Below are positions 1 through 9,000 of a stretch of DNA of 64,000 bases, piece by piece (the stretch's first letter is position 1; every line of letters starts with the position of its first letter). Source of the DNA: Microvirga terricola (lineage in GTDB: Bacteria > Pseudomonadota > Alphaproteobacteria > Rhizobiales > Beijerinckiaceae); the NCBI RefSeq assembly GCF_011777495.1, contig NZ_JAATJS010000001.1, positions 1 to 64,000 on the forward strand, in the 5' to 3' direction. Both the position numbers and the translations under genes were made by a program. The notes below the pieces were generated by a model. The model did no database searches and was not told the DNA's origin. It was given only the letters and a program-made list of their open reading frames with translations.

Positions 1-232
1 CATCGTCCGCGCGAACCTGCTGAAGGAGCTCGTAGCCAGTCATGGGTTCCATGTTCCAGTCGGAGATCACCAGCCCGTAACGCTTCTCGCGAAGCTTCGC
101 CAAGGCCGCAGTCCCGTCCGAGGCATCATCGACATCCACAAAGCCAATCTGCTTCAGGAGGTTGCGTAGAATCCGCACCATCGTCTGATAGTCATCGACA
201 ACAAGAACGGGCGTGGAAAGGTCAAGGCTCAC
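1..232 (-). CDS. cheY: CheY-like chemotaxis response regulator (3' part cut by window edge)
   Basis: Single-domain receiver that would carry phosphate from CheA to the flagellar motor. Reading from a GTG at 232, the N-terminus has the paired acidic residues ([10 protein letters not shown]) and the phospho-acceptor motif [13 protein letters not shown], both intact, unlike the receiver fused to CheA in the same cluster. About 77 codons are visible; the C-terminal third lies outside the window. It follows cheW on the same strand after about 40 bases, so it is probably the last gene of an mcp-cheA-cheW-cheY unit. The GTG start is chosen because no in-frame ATG lies nearby. Confidence 0.85.
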   Translation of the reverse strand, partial: MSLDLSTPVLVVDDYQTMVRILRNLLKQIGFVDVDDASDGTAALAKLREKRYGLVISDWNMEPMTGYELLQQVRADD

Positions 233-272
233 GATGGTTAGTCCTGGTTAGTAAGATAAGGAGCGGATCCTA

Positions 273-761
273 TCAGGCGGCCTGCTTCTGTGTCTCAAAG
301 GCGAGCACGGCATCAACGTCCAGTATAATTAGCAATCTGTCCTGAAGCTGGTGCACTCCACGGGAAAGGCTCGCCCAGCCGGCGTTCAAATGCACCGGAT
401 TGGGCTGTAGATCAGCCGCGTGAAGTTTCAGAACCTCCCCCACACCGTCCACAAGCAGGCCGTATGACTCTCCGCGGTGCTCAAGGCCAATTGCCATGCG
501 CCTCCCCTCCTCCACGAGATCGGGAAGCCCAAGTCGCCGGCGCAATGACACAGCGGTAACAACTCGTCCCCGGAGATTGAGCAACCCGACGATCTCCGGG
601 GATGCCAATGGGACTGTCGTCATCTCGCTCACCACGAACACATCGTGTACTCGATCGATTGACAGCCCGAGCGTCTGGCCGTGCACATTGACGGTAACGT
701 ACTCGATCTGCTCATCGGCGACCTTCGGCGCCTGGGGACCGTTCATTTTCGCGTTCGCCAT
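273..761 (-). CDS. cheW: Chemotaxis coupling protein CheW
   Basis: Adaptor that links chemoreceptors to the CheA kinase in the cytoplasmic signalling array. The whole 162-residue protein is one CheW domain, with the typical segments VPLASPEIVGLLNLRGRVV and GLLVDGVGEVLKL. The reading frame can extend two codons further to a TTG, but the ATG at 761 is preferred because it has an AAGG about ten bases upstream. The gene start sits against the cheA stop codon (764-766), consistent with translational coupling. cheY follows it. Confidence 0.93.
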   Translation of the reverse strand: MANAKMNGPQAPKVADEQIEYVTVNVHGQTLGLSIDRVHDVFVVSEMTTVPLASPEIVGLLNLRGRVVTAVSLRRRLGLPDLVEEGRRMAIGLEHRGESYGLLVDGVGEVLKLHAADLQPNPVHLNAGWASLSRGVHQLQDRLLIILDVDAVLAFETQKQAA

Positions 762-763
762 GA

Positions 764-3412
764 TCAAGCAGCCTTCTCGAGAGATCCTTGAAGTTCTGAA
801 AGTGCGGATAGCAGTCCGTCGCGGTCGAACTTCGCGACAAGTTCTGTGACATTCAACCTGTGCGCCTGGGCAATTTGCTGCGCGTCATGCCGGACAGCGA
901 GAGCGATCACCGGCAAAGAGGCAAATCGTGTCGATCCGCGAAGTGCTTCCACGAGTTCAAATCCGGAGCGGTCAGCGAGGTCGATCGCCGTGATCAGAAC
1001 ATCCACATGTGCTCCTGATCCGAGAATCTGAATTGCCTCTTCAACACGAGCAGCTCCATGCACCTTGTACCCGGATGCCTTGAGTACAGGCGTCAGCATA
1101 TCGCGGAAGAATGCGGAGTCATCGACCAGAAGGACGGTCGCTGCTGCATCGGAGCGGCTTGCCGTCGAGCGCGCCCACGTTTCGTGAACCAGGGGGAGGT
1201 AGTGAGCGATATTCACGATTTCCGTAGCTCGACCGCGGACGACCGCCGACCCAATAAGGTCCGAACGCTCTGCAATAAGTTCGATATCGAGTTTGCCCTC
1301 TACAATGTCGACAATCTCCTCGACAGCGAGGCCCATCGAGGTATCGCCATCTGAGAACACGACGAGAGCTTGCTGCCCATCCCTCCTGATCTCCATTGTC
1401 TCATCCGATGCGACAAGAGGCATGAGGCGACCACGATATTGCACGAGCGGGCGCCCCCCCAACCATTCGATCGTGTCAGCATCGATTTCCTCAAGTCGCG
1501 TGACGAGTGAGAGCGGAACGGCTTTGAGGCTCTCCCCTCCCCCGCGGAAGACAAGAAGGGTTGTCGTTTCCTGGCTGCCGGCGCTTGCCTTCTCGAGGCC
1601 ATCATCATTCTGGAACCGACCGTCTTCGGACCCCGACCCGACCATGCGAGCAAGTCCGTTTGGATCGATAATGAGAACAACTGCGCCGTCGCCAAGGATC
1701 GTGTTACCTGAAAACAACTGAATATGCCGCAGCTTGGACGACATCGGCTTGACGACAATTTCCTCAGTATGGAAGACGCCATCAACCAAGATGCCGAACC
1801 GTTGACGCCCGACCTGCGTCACCACAACGAACCCCTCATCTAAGATTTCAGTGTTCTCCAGACCGAGAACCTTCGACAAAGGAATGATCGGCAGAAGACG
1901 CTCTCGGAGCCGCAGGACGGGCGTCCCGTTGATGCGCTCAATGACGTGCTCAGACCCCGGCGTTACCCGAACAAGTTCCATGACTGCAACTTGTGGAATT
2001 GCAAACCGCTGATCCTTGGATGAAACAATGAGGGCAGCAACGATCGCCAATGTCAGCGGGATCTTGATCGTGAAAGTCGTTCCGCGCCCTTGCTCAGAGC
2101 GAATATCAACCGTTCCGCCAATCAGTTCAATGTTAGTCTTTACAACATCCATCCCGACGCCACGGCCGGAAACCGAGGTAACTTCCTTGGCAGTCGAGAA
2201 CCCGGGGTGGAAAATGAACTTGGCGACTTGTGCCTCGCTCATACGCTCGACTTCCATCTCGCTGGCGATGCCACGTTCAACAGCCTTTCGGCGGATGGCT
2301 GCGAAATTCAGTCCTCGACCATCATCCGCGATCTCGATCGTGATCGTTCCGCCCTCGTGATACGCGTTAAGGCGGATCGTGCCGCGCTCGGACTTTCCGA
2401 CCGCCTGCCGCTCCAGAGGCGTTTCAATTCCGTGGTCGGCGGAGTTCCGAACCATGTGAGTTAGCGGATCCTTGATGACCTCCAGAACCTGACGATCGAG
2501 CTCCGTGTCCGCACCATGCATAACGAGCTCGATCTTTTTCGACAGTTCCGCCGAGAGATCGCGCACCACACGTGGCAGCTTCTGCCACGCATTGCCTATA
2601 GGCTGCATGCGTGTTCTCATCACTCCTTCCTGCAGCTCAGCCGTGACGTGAGAAAGGCGCTGCAGGGGAACCTTATAGCCTGCATCATCGTGGCGACGAG
2701 AAATCTCAAGCAGCTGATTTCGCGTCAGAACAAGTTCCGACACCATCGTCATCAGGTGCTCGAGCGTATCAACATTCACGCGAATGGTTTGTATCTTGCT
2801 CGCGGATGCATCGCTCGCATCCACCGTCTCGACTGACCCAGCCGGCTTTCTCGGAGCGTCGTTTATGGTTTCTACGTGCTGCTTCGGAGTTTGCGTATCG
2901 GGTCCGGGCGCTTCGCGAAATGCCCGCTCAAGTTCATCAAGCGAAACCTCGCCCGGCAGCAGATCACGCTCAAGCACCTGGTAGGCCAAAGTCCCGATCG
3001 TCTCTACTTTCTGATCTGACGCCAGATCGATCGTCGCATTTTGAGCAGCCATCCTCTCAAGATCGTTGATCAGATCGCCATCGACGCCCTCGGGCTCGAC
3101 GCCATTTCGTTCAAGTTCCGCAAGGATCTCTTTGATCCTGTCGAGAGTAGAAAGGATCAATGAGACCGCTTCGGTCGTAACCGGCATTCCATCGCGGAAC
3201 TTGCCCATGAGCGTTTCCGCCGCGTGAGCAAGCGCTTCGAGGCGTGGCAGGCCGAGGAAGCCGCATGTCCCTTTGATCGTGTGCACTAGCCGGAAAATAT
3301 TGCGGAGGATCGTCTCGTTATTCGGATCCTGCTCGAACCGGACAAGTTCGACGTCGACGATGTCAAGGTGCTCGTTTGTCTCTGTGAGAAACTCGCGGAG
3401 AAGGTCGTCCAT
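764..3412 (-). CDS. cheA: CheA histidine kinase with two CheW-like modules and a C-terminal receiver
   Basis: Chemotaxis kinase of 882 residues, longer than E. coli CheA. Order of domains: Hpt (phospho-His about residue 44 in RLVHTIKGTCG); dimerisation region; HATPase with N box MVRNSADHGIE, G1 ADDGRGLN and G2 GRGVGMDVVK; CheW-like regulatory domain; a second CheW-like segment (from about TTTLLVFRGGGESLK to VNIAHYLPLV); and a receiver beginning TVLLVDDSAFFRDM. In the receiver the expected phospho-acceptor Asp is Ala (LITAIDLADRSG, codon 986-988), while the acidic pair and the conserved Lys (VAKFDRD) remain. ATG 3412 is chosen over an upstream TTG at 3475 because it opens directly into the Hpt helix. 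Confidence 0.95.
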   Translation of the reverse strand: MDDLLREFLTETNEHLDIVDVELVRFEQDPNNETILRNIFRLVHTIKGTCGFLGLPRLEALAHAAETLMGKFRDGMPVTTEAVSLILSTLDRIKEILAELERNGVEPEGVDGDLINDLERMAAQNATIDLASDQKVETIGTLAYQVLERDLLPGEVSLDELERAFREAPGPDTQTPKQHVETINDAPRKPAGSVETVDASDASASKIQTIRVNVDTLEHLMTMVSELVLTRNQLLEISRRHDDAGYKVPLQRLSHVTAELQEGVMRTRMQPIGNAWQKLPRVVRDLSAELSKKIELVMHGADTELDRQVLEVIKDPLTHMVRNSADHGIETPLERQAVGKSERGTIRLNAYHEGGTITIEIADDGRGLNFAAIRRKAVERGIASEMEVERMSEAQVAKFIFHPGFSTAKEVTSVSGRGVGMDVVKTNIELIGGTVDIRSEQGRGTTFTIKIPLTLAIVAALIVSSKDQRFAIPQVAVMELVRVTPGSEHVIERINGTPVLRLRERLLPIIPLSKVLGLENTEILDEGFVVVTQVGRQRFGILVDGVFHTEEIVVKPMSSKLRHIQLFSGNTILGDGAVVLIIDPNGLARMVGSGSEDGRFQNDDGLEKASAGSQETTTLLVFRGGGESLKAVPLSLVTRLEEIDADTIEWLGGRPLVQYRGRLMPLVASDETMEIRRDGQQALVVFSDGDTSMGLAVEEIVDIVEGKLDIELIAERSDLIGSAVVRGRATEIVNIAHYLPLVHETWARSTASRSDAAATVLLVDDSAFFRDMLTPVLKASGYKVHGAARVEEAIQILGSGAHVDVLITAIDLADRSGFELVEALRGSTRFASLPVIALAVRHDAQQIAQAHRLNVTELVAKFDRDGLLSALSELQGSLEKAA

Positions 3413-3495
3413 GTGCGCTACTCTTATCTTGATCAAGGTGATCGAAAACGCCTTGCTGTTTCCGAATGATCCCAAAGGCTGTTCAGTCGCGTTTT

Positions 3496-5190
3496 CTATG
3501 CGGCTTTCATTTCGGCAAGGAATGCGTCGACTTCCCGCTCGAGACTTGCGGAGTGTTGAGCGAGATCCTGTGCGGCGCTCAAGACCTGTGACGCCGCAAC
3601 ACCGGTTTCATCGGCGCCCTGTCGAACATCTCCGATGTTTCCGGTGACTTGGTCGGTTCCACGAGCGGCCTCTTGGACGTTGCGCGCAATCTCCGCAGTT
3701 GCTGCGCCTTGCTCTTCCATCGCCGCGGCGATTGAGGTTGATATCTGGGACATCTCCGTAATCGTTTGTGCAATGACTTGGATTGCGCGGACCGCCTCCT
3801 CTGTTGCGTGTTGCACCGAGCCGATTTGCTGCGAGATTTCATCGGTCGCCTTGGACGTCTGGCTAGCCAACTCTTTGACCTCGGACGCCACGACGGCGAA
3901 ACCCTTTCCAGCTTCGCCTGCGCGGGCAGCTTCGATCGTCGCATTCAACGCAAGCAAGTTCGTTTGCCCCGCGATGTTGTTGATCAATGCGATGACGTTT
4001 CCGATCTTGTCAGCGGATGCGGCCAGTGTTTGCACGGTTGCGTTTGTACGGTTCGCGTCCGACACGGCCCGCTCCGCGATCTGGGATGATTGTGTAACCT
4101 GGCTCGAAATCTCGCGAATTGAGATGGACAGTTCTTCTGTCGCCGCGGCTACCGTTTGCACATTCGCCGAGGTCTGAGCCGCGGCGGAGGCTGCATTGAC
4201 CGTCTGGTGATTGGTCTGCTCGGTAACGTCCGTCATCGCCCTCGCTGTCGCCTCCATTTGACCGGCCGAGGCAGTAAGCGACTGGGTTAGGATCGAAACT
4301 TTCGCTTCAAACTCCTTTGTCAGCCGATCGAGAAGTTGGGCGCGATAGACTTTCGCTTCACTTTCAGCATTCTGATCCGCAGCGAGTCGGCGGGCCTCGA
4401 CGCCGCTGTCTCGAAAGACCTCAAGCGCCCGTGCAATTCGACCAACCTCGTCTTTTCGATCTGCTCCGGCCCCAGACACCGCGAGATCGCCGGCAGCCAA
4501 ACGCGCCATGACATTTGTTATTCTTGATAGCGGCCGCGTAATTCCGAGGACCGCGATTGCTGCGATCAATGCAACGGCTGCGGCAAGGCCGCCGCTCGCG
4601 GCCACAATCAAGATGAGGGATGTTCGCTTCGCGAGATCATCGGCCTCTTCTCTAGCCTGCTGCAAACCCAGCAAATCGGCATCCGCCTGCCGATTGAGAA
4701 GGTCGCGGATCCGAATCCGAGCTTGGCGCGCGTCGCCGTTTGTTACCACCTTGGCGGCCTCGTCCATATAACCTTTGATACCAAGGGCGACGCTTTTGTC
4801 TGTGGCAACAAAGTAATCGAGAAGATAGACCTTAATCCCTTCATAAGCGGCCTTTTGGTCTTCCGATTTCGTTCGAGAAATCAAGCTGTCCGTCTCTCTG
4901 ACAGCAAGATTTTTGTATTCTTCATATCGCTGGGCCGCGCCTGTTCTTGAATCCTGATCCAATGCGAGAATGATGTTTTTCTCTTGGATCGTCGCCTCAT
5001 TCATAGCTGCACTGATCGACCTGATCGCCGTGACGCGAGCGGAATCGACCTCTACAAGTTTCTCAGTATTTTGCGTCAGCGTATTCAGGCCACTCCGGGC
5101 GAGCACGATAATGCTGATTGTGATCGCAACGAAGATAACCACCGGAATGGCCAGCTTGGTTACCAGCGACAGATTGTTAAGAAAGCGCAT
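3496..5190 (-). CDS. Methyl-accepting chemotaxis protein (transmembrane)
   Basis: Chemoreceptor of 564 residues that presumably signals to the adjacent CheA/CheW. A short cytoplasmic tail is followed by a first membrane helix (about 14-32), a helical periplasmic sensor of about 155 residues of four-helix-bundle type, a second membrane helix (about 192-217), a HAMP domain ([17 protein letters not shown]) and a signalling domain with the hairpin tip [20 protein letters not shown]. No C-terminal CheR-tethering pentapeptide is seen; it ends [10 protein letters not shown]. The ATG at 5190 follows GGGGATG; the frame could open one codon earlier at GTG. It heads the chemotaxis unit. Ligand unknown. 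Confidence 0.92.
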   Translation of the reverse strand: MRFLNNLSLVTKLAIPVVIFVAITISIIVLARSGLNTLTQNTEKLVEVDSARVTAIRSISAAMNEATIQEKNIILALDQDSRTGAAQRYEEYKNLAVRETDSLISRTKSEDQKAAYEGIKVYLLDYFVATDKSVALGIKGYMDEAAKVVTNGDARQARIRIRDLLNRQADADLLGLQQAREEADDLAKRTSLILIVAASGGLAAAVALIAAIAVLGITRPLSRITNVMARLAAGDLAVSGAGADRKDEVGRIARALEVFRDSGVEARRLAADQNAESEAKVYRAQLLDRLTKEFEAKVSILTQSLTASAGQMEATARAMTDVTEQTNHQTVNAASAAAQTSANVQTVAAATEELSISIREISSQVTQSSQIAERAVSDANRTNATVQTLAASADKIGNVIALINNIAGQTNLLALNATIEAARAGEAGKGFAVVASEVKELASQTSKATDEISQQIGSVQHATEEAVRAIQVIAQTITEMSQISTSIAAAMEEQGAATAEIARNVQEAARGTDQVTGNIGDVRQGADETGVAASQVLSAAQDLAQHSASLEREVDAFLAEMKAA

Positions 5191-5750
5191 CACGCATCCC
5201 CAAACGGAAAGTGGCTTTTTCGTGGCAGAGACTACGTGTTACGATGTCTATAAAGAGTTAAGCACCAAAGCATAAAACAAATATCGCCCAATAGAAATAT
5301 GGTTACACAACCGACAACTGCGTCCTTAAATCTAAATCCGCCTAATTAAATCTATTGTGCTTAAGGCTTATTATATAAATTCACTACAACCTAGAATTGA
5401 CGATATAATTTGCATGCAATGCGCACAGCAAGAAATATACATCGCCGCCTGAGGCCTCTCTTTTTAATTTCTAGACTTATTTTCTTACTATATCGCCCTG
5501 CATATGGGTCACACAGTTAGGGAATGTGTGAGCTTTGTCGGGGGGGAGATCTATTTGCCGTTGACGGCGAATCGCCCGAACGGCATTTTCGAACTGCCTA
5601 CTGATTCGGGGAGGGCGACCGAAGATCCAAGCACACGCGATCTTAAAGCAAAGTAAAAAACAAGTCGGCCGCGCGCCATGACGGCGACACGGCGGCATTC
5701 TCTCAGTGCTTGCGTTCAGACAACCGTTTTTGGGCCGGGGGGCTTGATAC
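5191..5750. other. AT-rich divergent intergenic region (mcp / ftcR)
   Basis: About 560 bases between two divergently read genes. The stretch from about 5270 to 5480 is visibly richer in A and T than anything else in the window, with many TTAA and AATT words. It must hold the promoters of the chemoreceptor/cheA unit and of ftcR. I found no confident -35/-10 pair, sigma-54 site or CtrA site. The only open frame running into it is the antisense shadow of ftcR, which I do not regard as a gene. Confidence 0.55.
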
Positions 5751-6419
5751 ATGTACATCGTCGTCGATGAGCGACAGATGGTGACGGCGGGATACGTCGC
5801 CAGTTTCGACCGGGAGGGCGTTTCCTCCCTCGGGCTGTTCTCGGGTGAGTTCAAGGACTGGCTTGGAGCCGCCTCCAGTTCCGATCTTGAAGCCGTACAG
5901 GGCTTCCTCCTCGGCGATTTCCAAGACCGCATGACCTGCGCCGACGTCATCCGGCGCCATTCCCGCGCTCCGATCATCGCCTTGAGCGAAGTTCGGTCCC
6001 TCGAACAGACCCTCGAGCTGCTGGCCGCCAACATCGACGATGTGGTCCGCAAGCCCGTCCATGTGCGCGAGATCCTCGCCCGCTCCGAAGCCATCTGGCG
6101 GCGCATGAGCGGCGCCCCGACATCCGAGCGGCCTGAGCGCCTCAAGGTCTATTTCGATGGCCGCGATCCCGAGATCGATGGCGAGAGCCTGGTTCTGCCG
6201 CGGCGCGAGCGCCACATCCTCGAATATCTCGTCCGCAACCGCGGCCGCCGTCTGACCAAGACGCAGATCTTCAACGCCATCTACGGCATCTACAGCAACG
6301 ATGTCGAGGAGAGCGTCATCGAGGGCCATGTCAGCAAGCTGCGCAAGAAGCTCAGACAGCGTCTCGGCTACGATCCCATCGAAGCCAAAAGATACATCGG
6401 GTACACCTTCGTCGGATAA
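5751..6419 (+). CDS. ftcR: Flagellar transcriptional regulator FtcR (orphan OmpR-type)
   Basis: Probable master activator of the flagellar genes, as for FtcR/Rem of rhizobia and Brucella (family knowledge). It has 222 residues: an N-terminal receiver-like domain beginning MYIVVDERQMV without the usual acidic phosphorylation pocket, and a C-terminal winged helix (about 128-222: RRERHILEYLVRNRGRRLTK ... VEGHVSKLRKKL-type region ending in RYIGYTFVG). No partner kinase lies nearby. ATG 5751 has a G-rich stretch (GGGGGG) eight bases upstream. It is divergent from the chemoreceptor and lies inside the flagellar cluster, which supports the assignment. Confidence 0.88.
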   Translation: MYIVVDERQMVTAGYVASFDREGVSSLGLFSGEFKDWLGAASSSDLEAVQGFLLGDFQDRMTCADVIRRHSRAPIIALSEVRSLEQTLELLAANIDDVVRKPVHVREILARSEAIWRRMSGAPTSERPERLKVYFDGRDPEIDGESLVLPRRERHILEYLVRNRGRRLTKTQIFNAIYGIYSNDVEESVIEGHVSKLRKKLRQRLGYDPIEAKRYIGYTFVG

Positions 6420-7121
6420 GTGCTTATGTCGCCGTGCGGAACGGCTTTGAAAATGCTTTTAAGCTATCGAAATATACGCACTGGTCTGCGGCTCTCAGCG
6501 TTCCTCGGCCTCGGTGGCCTTACCGCCTGCAACGGAGTCGAGGACTTGTACCGTTCCGGCCCGTGGGGGCCTCGCGGCGGGGCTGTGGCTTTGTCGAGCC
6601 CGACCGCCTCTCCCGACGCCTGGACTGATCCCAGAGCATATCCAAGAACTCAGAAACCTGCCCCGCCTGACCTTCGGCCAAAAATAACAGTGGAACCGTT
6701 GGAACCTATTGGGCGATGGGCGGCAAAAGATAGGGATTCGGCTGGCATCCCGAGCTCGAATAGCAATGCGTCGCTTACGAGTAATAAAAAGCCCGAGGAG
6801 CTTTCTTCTGACTTTGCGGCGAGCCCAACTCCCAAGGTTACGAAGAGCATCTCATCGCTAGCTGGGAACTGGACCCTGCGGGTTGCCTCCGGCAGTTCCT
6901 GTCGAGTCCAACTATCGAACGCTCCCTCTCTGGACCTCTACAAGGCGTCGACAGTGCGCTGCAAAGACCGAAATCTCCAGGACATCAATTCCTGGACAGT
7001 CCGTGACGGCGCAATCATTTTGTACTCACGCGGCGCTATCATCTCACATCTCGCTGAGAATGGATCGGTATTTGAGGGCAAGGTAAATGGGATCGAGATG
7101 CCCATCACACTTGCTCGCTAG
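6420..7121 (+). CDS. Omp19-like lipoprotein with AprI/Inh protease-inhibitor-type domain
   Basis: Probable outer-membrane lipoprotein. A lipobox (LTAC at about 33-36) follows a hydrophobic stretch; a low-complexity Pro/Ser linker (about 45-140) leads to a C-terminal beta-rich domain starting SLAGNWTLRVASGSSCRVQL and ending EMPITLAR. This arrangement resembles the AprI/Inh inhibitor fold found in Brucella Omp19. The frame opens with GTG at 6420 directly after the ftcR stop; in-frame ATGs at 6426 and 6453 are alternatives, and the last (MLLSYRNIRTG) gives the most compact signal peptide. It may be cotranscribed with ftcR. Confidence 0.68.
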   Translation: MLMSPCGTALKMLLSYRNIRTGLRLSAFLGLGGLTACNGVEDLYRSGPWGPRGGAVALSSPTASPDAWTDPRAYPRTQKPAPPDLRPKITVEPLEPIGRWAAKDRDSAGIPSSNSNASLTSNKKPEELSSDFAASPTPKVTKSISSLAGNWTLRVASGSSCRVQLSNAPSLDLYKASTVRCKDRNLQDINSWTVRDGAIILYSRGAIISHLAENGSVFEGKVNGIEMPITLAR

Positions 7122-7157
7122 ACACTCAAGCTTTCAGACACGCAGCCGACGCAGACT

Positions 7158-7718
7158 CTATTGACAGAAGCTCCGAGCACGCGGCGTCCACTCACCGAAC
7201 CCGCTCGCAACCATGTTGGAGATCACGCGACAAACGTAAGTCTTTTGGGCCGGGTCATTGTTTGGCCCGGCATGATATCGCGCAACAGCCATCGTCCAAC
7301 TTCCCTCCCGCGCTTTAAGTTCTTTCAGAAACTGAGCGGCGTACTCAACGTTCTCGCGGGGGCTGAGCATGCTGGCAACCGATCCGAAGCGATCACCGTG
7401 GTAGTAGTGATTGATCTGCATGCAGCCAAGGTCAATCAGCTTTACGCCAGCCCGGCGAGCTTCTTGAAATCGTTGAATCGCATCATTCACGCTTGTCGCG
7501 AAATATGCACGCCCCTCGATATTCATCGCATAAGGCTGCAGCGATCCTCTCCTCCCGGTTTCGGCTAGGCCAACGGCGTAGAGCATGCCGAGCGGAATGC
7601 CATGCTTCGAAGCTGCTCGAACCATCTCCCGCTCGCAGCTATCGGCATTTGTCGCGGCCGCCGCATTCGAACTACAAATAGAGACCACCGATGTTACGGC
7701 GAGGATGAAGGCTTTCAT
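7158..7718 (-). CDS. Lytic transglycosylase (SLT domain), probably flagellum-associated
   Basis: Predicted periplasmic peptidoglycan-cleaving enzyme of 186 residues. A signal peptide (MKAFILAVTSVVSICSSNAAA) precedes an SLT domain with the catalytic Glu in AVGLAETG, and with IDLGCMQIN and MAVARYHAGPNN typical of the fold. It overlaps the end of the fliK-type gene and closes the fliF-to-fliK series, so I infer a role in opening the cell wall for the flagellar rod, as for SltF of Rhodobacter sphaeroides; the FlgG-cluster here has no FlgJ muramidase. ATG 7718 is preferred to the TTG one codon earlier. Confidence 0.82.
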   Translation of the reverse strand: MKAFILAVTSVVSICSSNAAAATNADSCEREMVRAASKHGIPLGMLYAVGLAETGRRGSLQPYAMNIEGRAYFATSVNDAIQRFQEARRAGVKLIDLGCMQINHYYHGDRFGSVASMLSPRENVEYAAQFLKELKAREGSWTMAVARYHAGPNNDPAQKTYVCRVISNMVASGFGEWTPRARSFCQ

Positions 7719-9000
7719 CAAGTTCGTCTTTCGAAGCTTTCAGGCCTGGAGATTGGGGGCCTTGCTGTCGCCCCTGTTGACGTTCATCAGATCCGGAGGC
7801 TCCCTGTTGGGAGCTTCCCGCCGACGACTGGTCGGCGGATGGCTGACGTTGCCCGAAGGCACTGCCCTGTTGAGAGCTGTCGGTGCTGGTGGTGTGTATC
7901 GTCAAGGCATCCGGCCGATAGCCGGACATCCGCAACAAGCTCGATAGCTTTTCAGAGTCTCGTTTAAGAACATCAGCTGCCTCATTGCTGCTGGCATGGA
8001 GTTCCATCTCAAGCCTGTCGCCGGAAAGCTTCATCTTGACCGTCACCGTCCCAAGCTCAACAGGATGAAGCTGAATGTCGAGCATGCGAACCACGCCCTC
8101 GGACGGGCGGTTTGTCCCGACTACGGAGAAGGCCTCGGATTGCCGAACCTGAAGATCCTGTCGGTCCGCTGTCGATTTCGCGTCCTCAATGATAACGCTC
8201 GCCACGCGGTGCGCGGCAGGGTGCATTGAAGGGGATTCGGCGGCATCAGGGTCGGCTACCCTAGCCGGTGCGGACGCATCCACCCGACCTCTTTCGGCAT
8301 TCTTCACCGCCACACCGGACTCTATCTCTGTGGCCTCCCACGAGCCTCGCGAAGCCGCCTCATCTTGCGTACCTGTTCTGGGGGGCGCACTCTGATCCGA
8401 GGTACTCCGCCGAACCACGGGCTCGGCAGACGATACAGGCAACACGGGCTTGAAATGCGCCTCCTGGTGCAGGACCGACGCTCTTTGTTTCGGCACGTTC
8501 GAAAGATTGATGACCTCTTCAGCCTCGCCCTTTGCCTCAGACTGCGATCCGAGGAGGTTCAGCAGAGAGGTCGTTCCATCCGATACCGAACTTGGGGACC
8601 CCGGTGACGTCCGCGGCGTCGCGCTTCCATCCTGTCGCGCCGCGGCTTGTTGAGCGGCAATACGCGGTTGTTCGATCAGCAGTGCGAGATCTGTCCAGCC
8701 CGGAATGGCCTGAGTAACGACGCTGGAGTCGGATTCGGCGGATGCATCGACTGCCTCGTCTGATTTTTCTCGGGATGCGAGCCTTGCAGCAGCGAGCAAG
8801 CGTGCGCTGCTCGCGTCAGGAGGAATGCCCTCCCCCATCGCTGTGCTGTCGGATAGATCCTGAATCAATGTCGCGAAGACGAGGCCGCTGTCTGCACCCG
8901 AATTGCTATCCCCGGCATCATTAGGCGACGGAGCCGACTTCGTAGGAAAGCCGTCGGTTCGCCTTGACACATTCTGTGGGAGGATATCGAGTGTATTCAT
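7672..9000 (-). CDS. fliK: Flagellar hook-length control protein FliK (MotD type)
   Basis: Secreted ruler protein controlling hook length and the switch of export substrate. It has 442 residues: a long Ser/Asp/Ala-rich, poorly conserved N-terminal two thirds and a C-terminal hook-length domain (MLDIQLHPVELGTVTVKMKL ... LHASSNEAADVLKRDSEKL). In rhizobia the gene at this place was formerly called motD and is now regarded as fliK. The start codon overlaps the motC stop (ATGA at 8997-9000), and the 3' end overlaps the transglycosylase gene, so it is translated within a tight operon. Confidence 0.85.
   Translation of the reverse strand: MNTLDILPQNVSRRTDGFPTKSAPSPNDAGDSNSGADSGLVFATLIQDLSDSTAMGEGIPPDASSARLLAAARLASREKSDEAVDASAESDSSVVTQAIPGWTDLALLIEQPRIAAQQAAARQDGSATPRTSPGSPSSVSDGTTSLLNLLGSQSEAKGEAEEVINLSNVPKQRASVLHQEAHFKPVLPVSSAEPVVRRSTSDQSAPPRTGTQDEAASRGSWEATEIESGVAVKNAERGRVDASAPARVADPDAAESPSMHPAAHRVASVIIEDAKSTADRQDLQVRQSEAFSVVGTNRPSEGVVRMLDIQLHPVELGTVTVKMKLSGDRLEMELHASSNEAADVLKRDSEKLSSLLRMSGYRPDALTIHTTSTDSSQQGSAFGQRQPSADQSSAGSSQQGASGSDERQQGRQQGPQSPGLKASKDELDESLHPRRNIGGLYL

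Noticed and set aside
5330-5380. TTAA words resembling CtrA half-sites
   Set aside because: Spacing between TTAA words does not fit the TTAA-N7-TTAA consensus, and such words are expected in AT-rich DNA.
5477-6145. 222-codon minus-strand open frame opposite ftcR and into the AT-rich gap
   Set aside because: Mostly antisense to ftcR; Arg-rich and without motifs.
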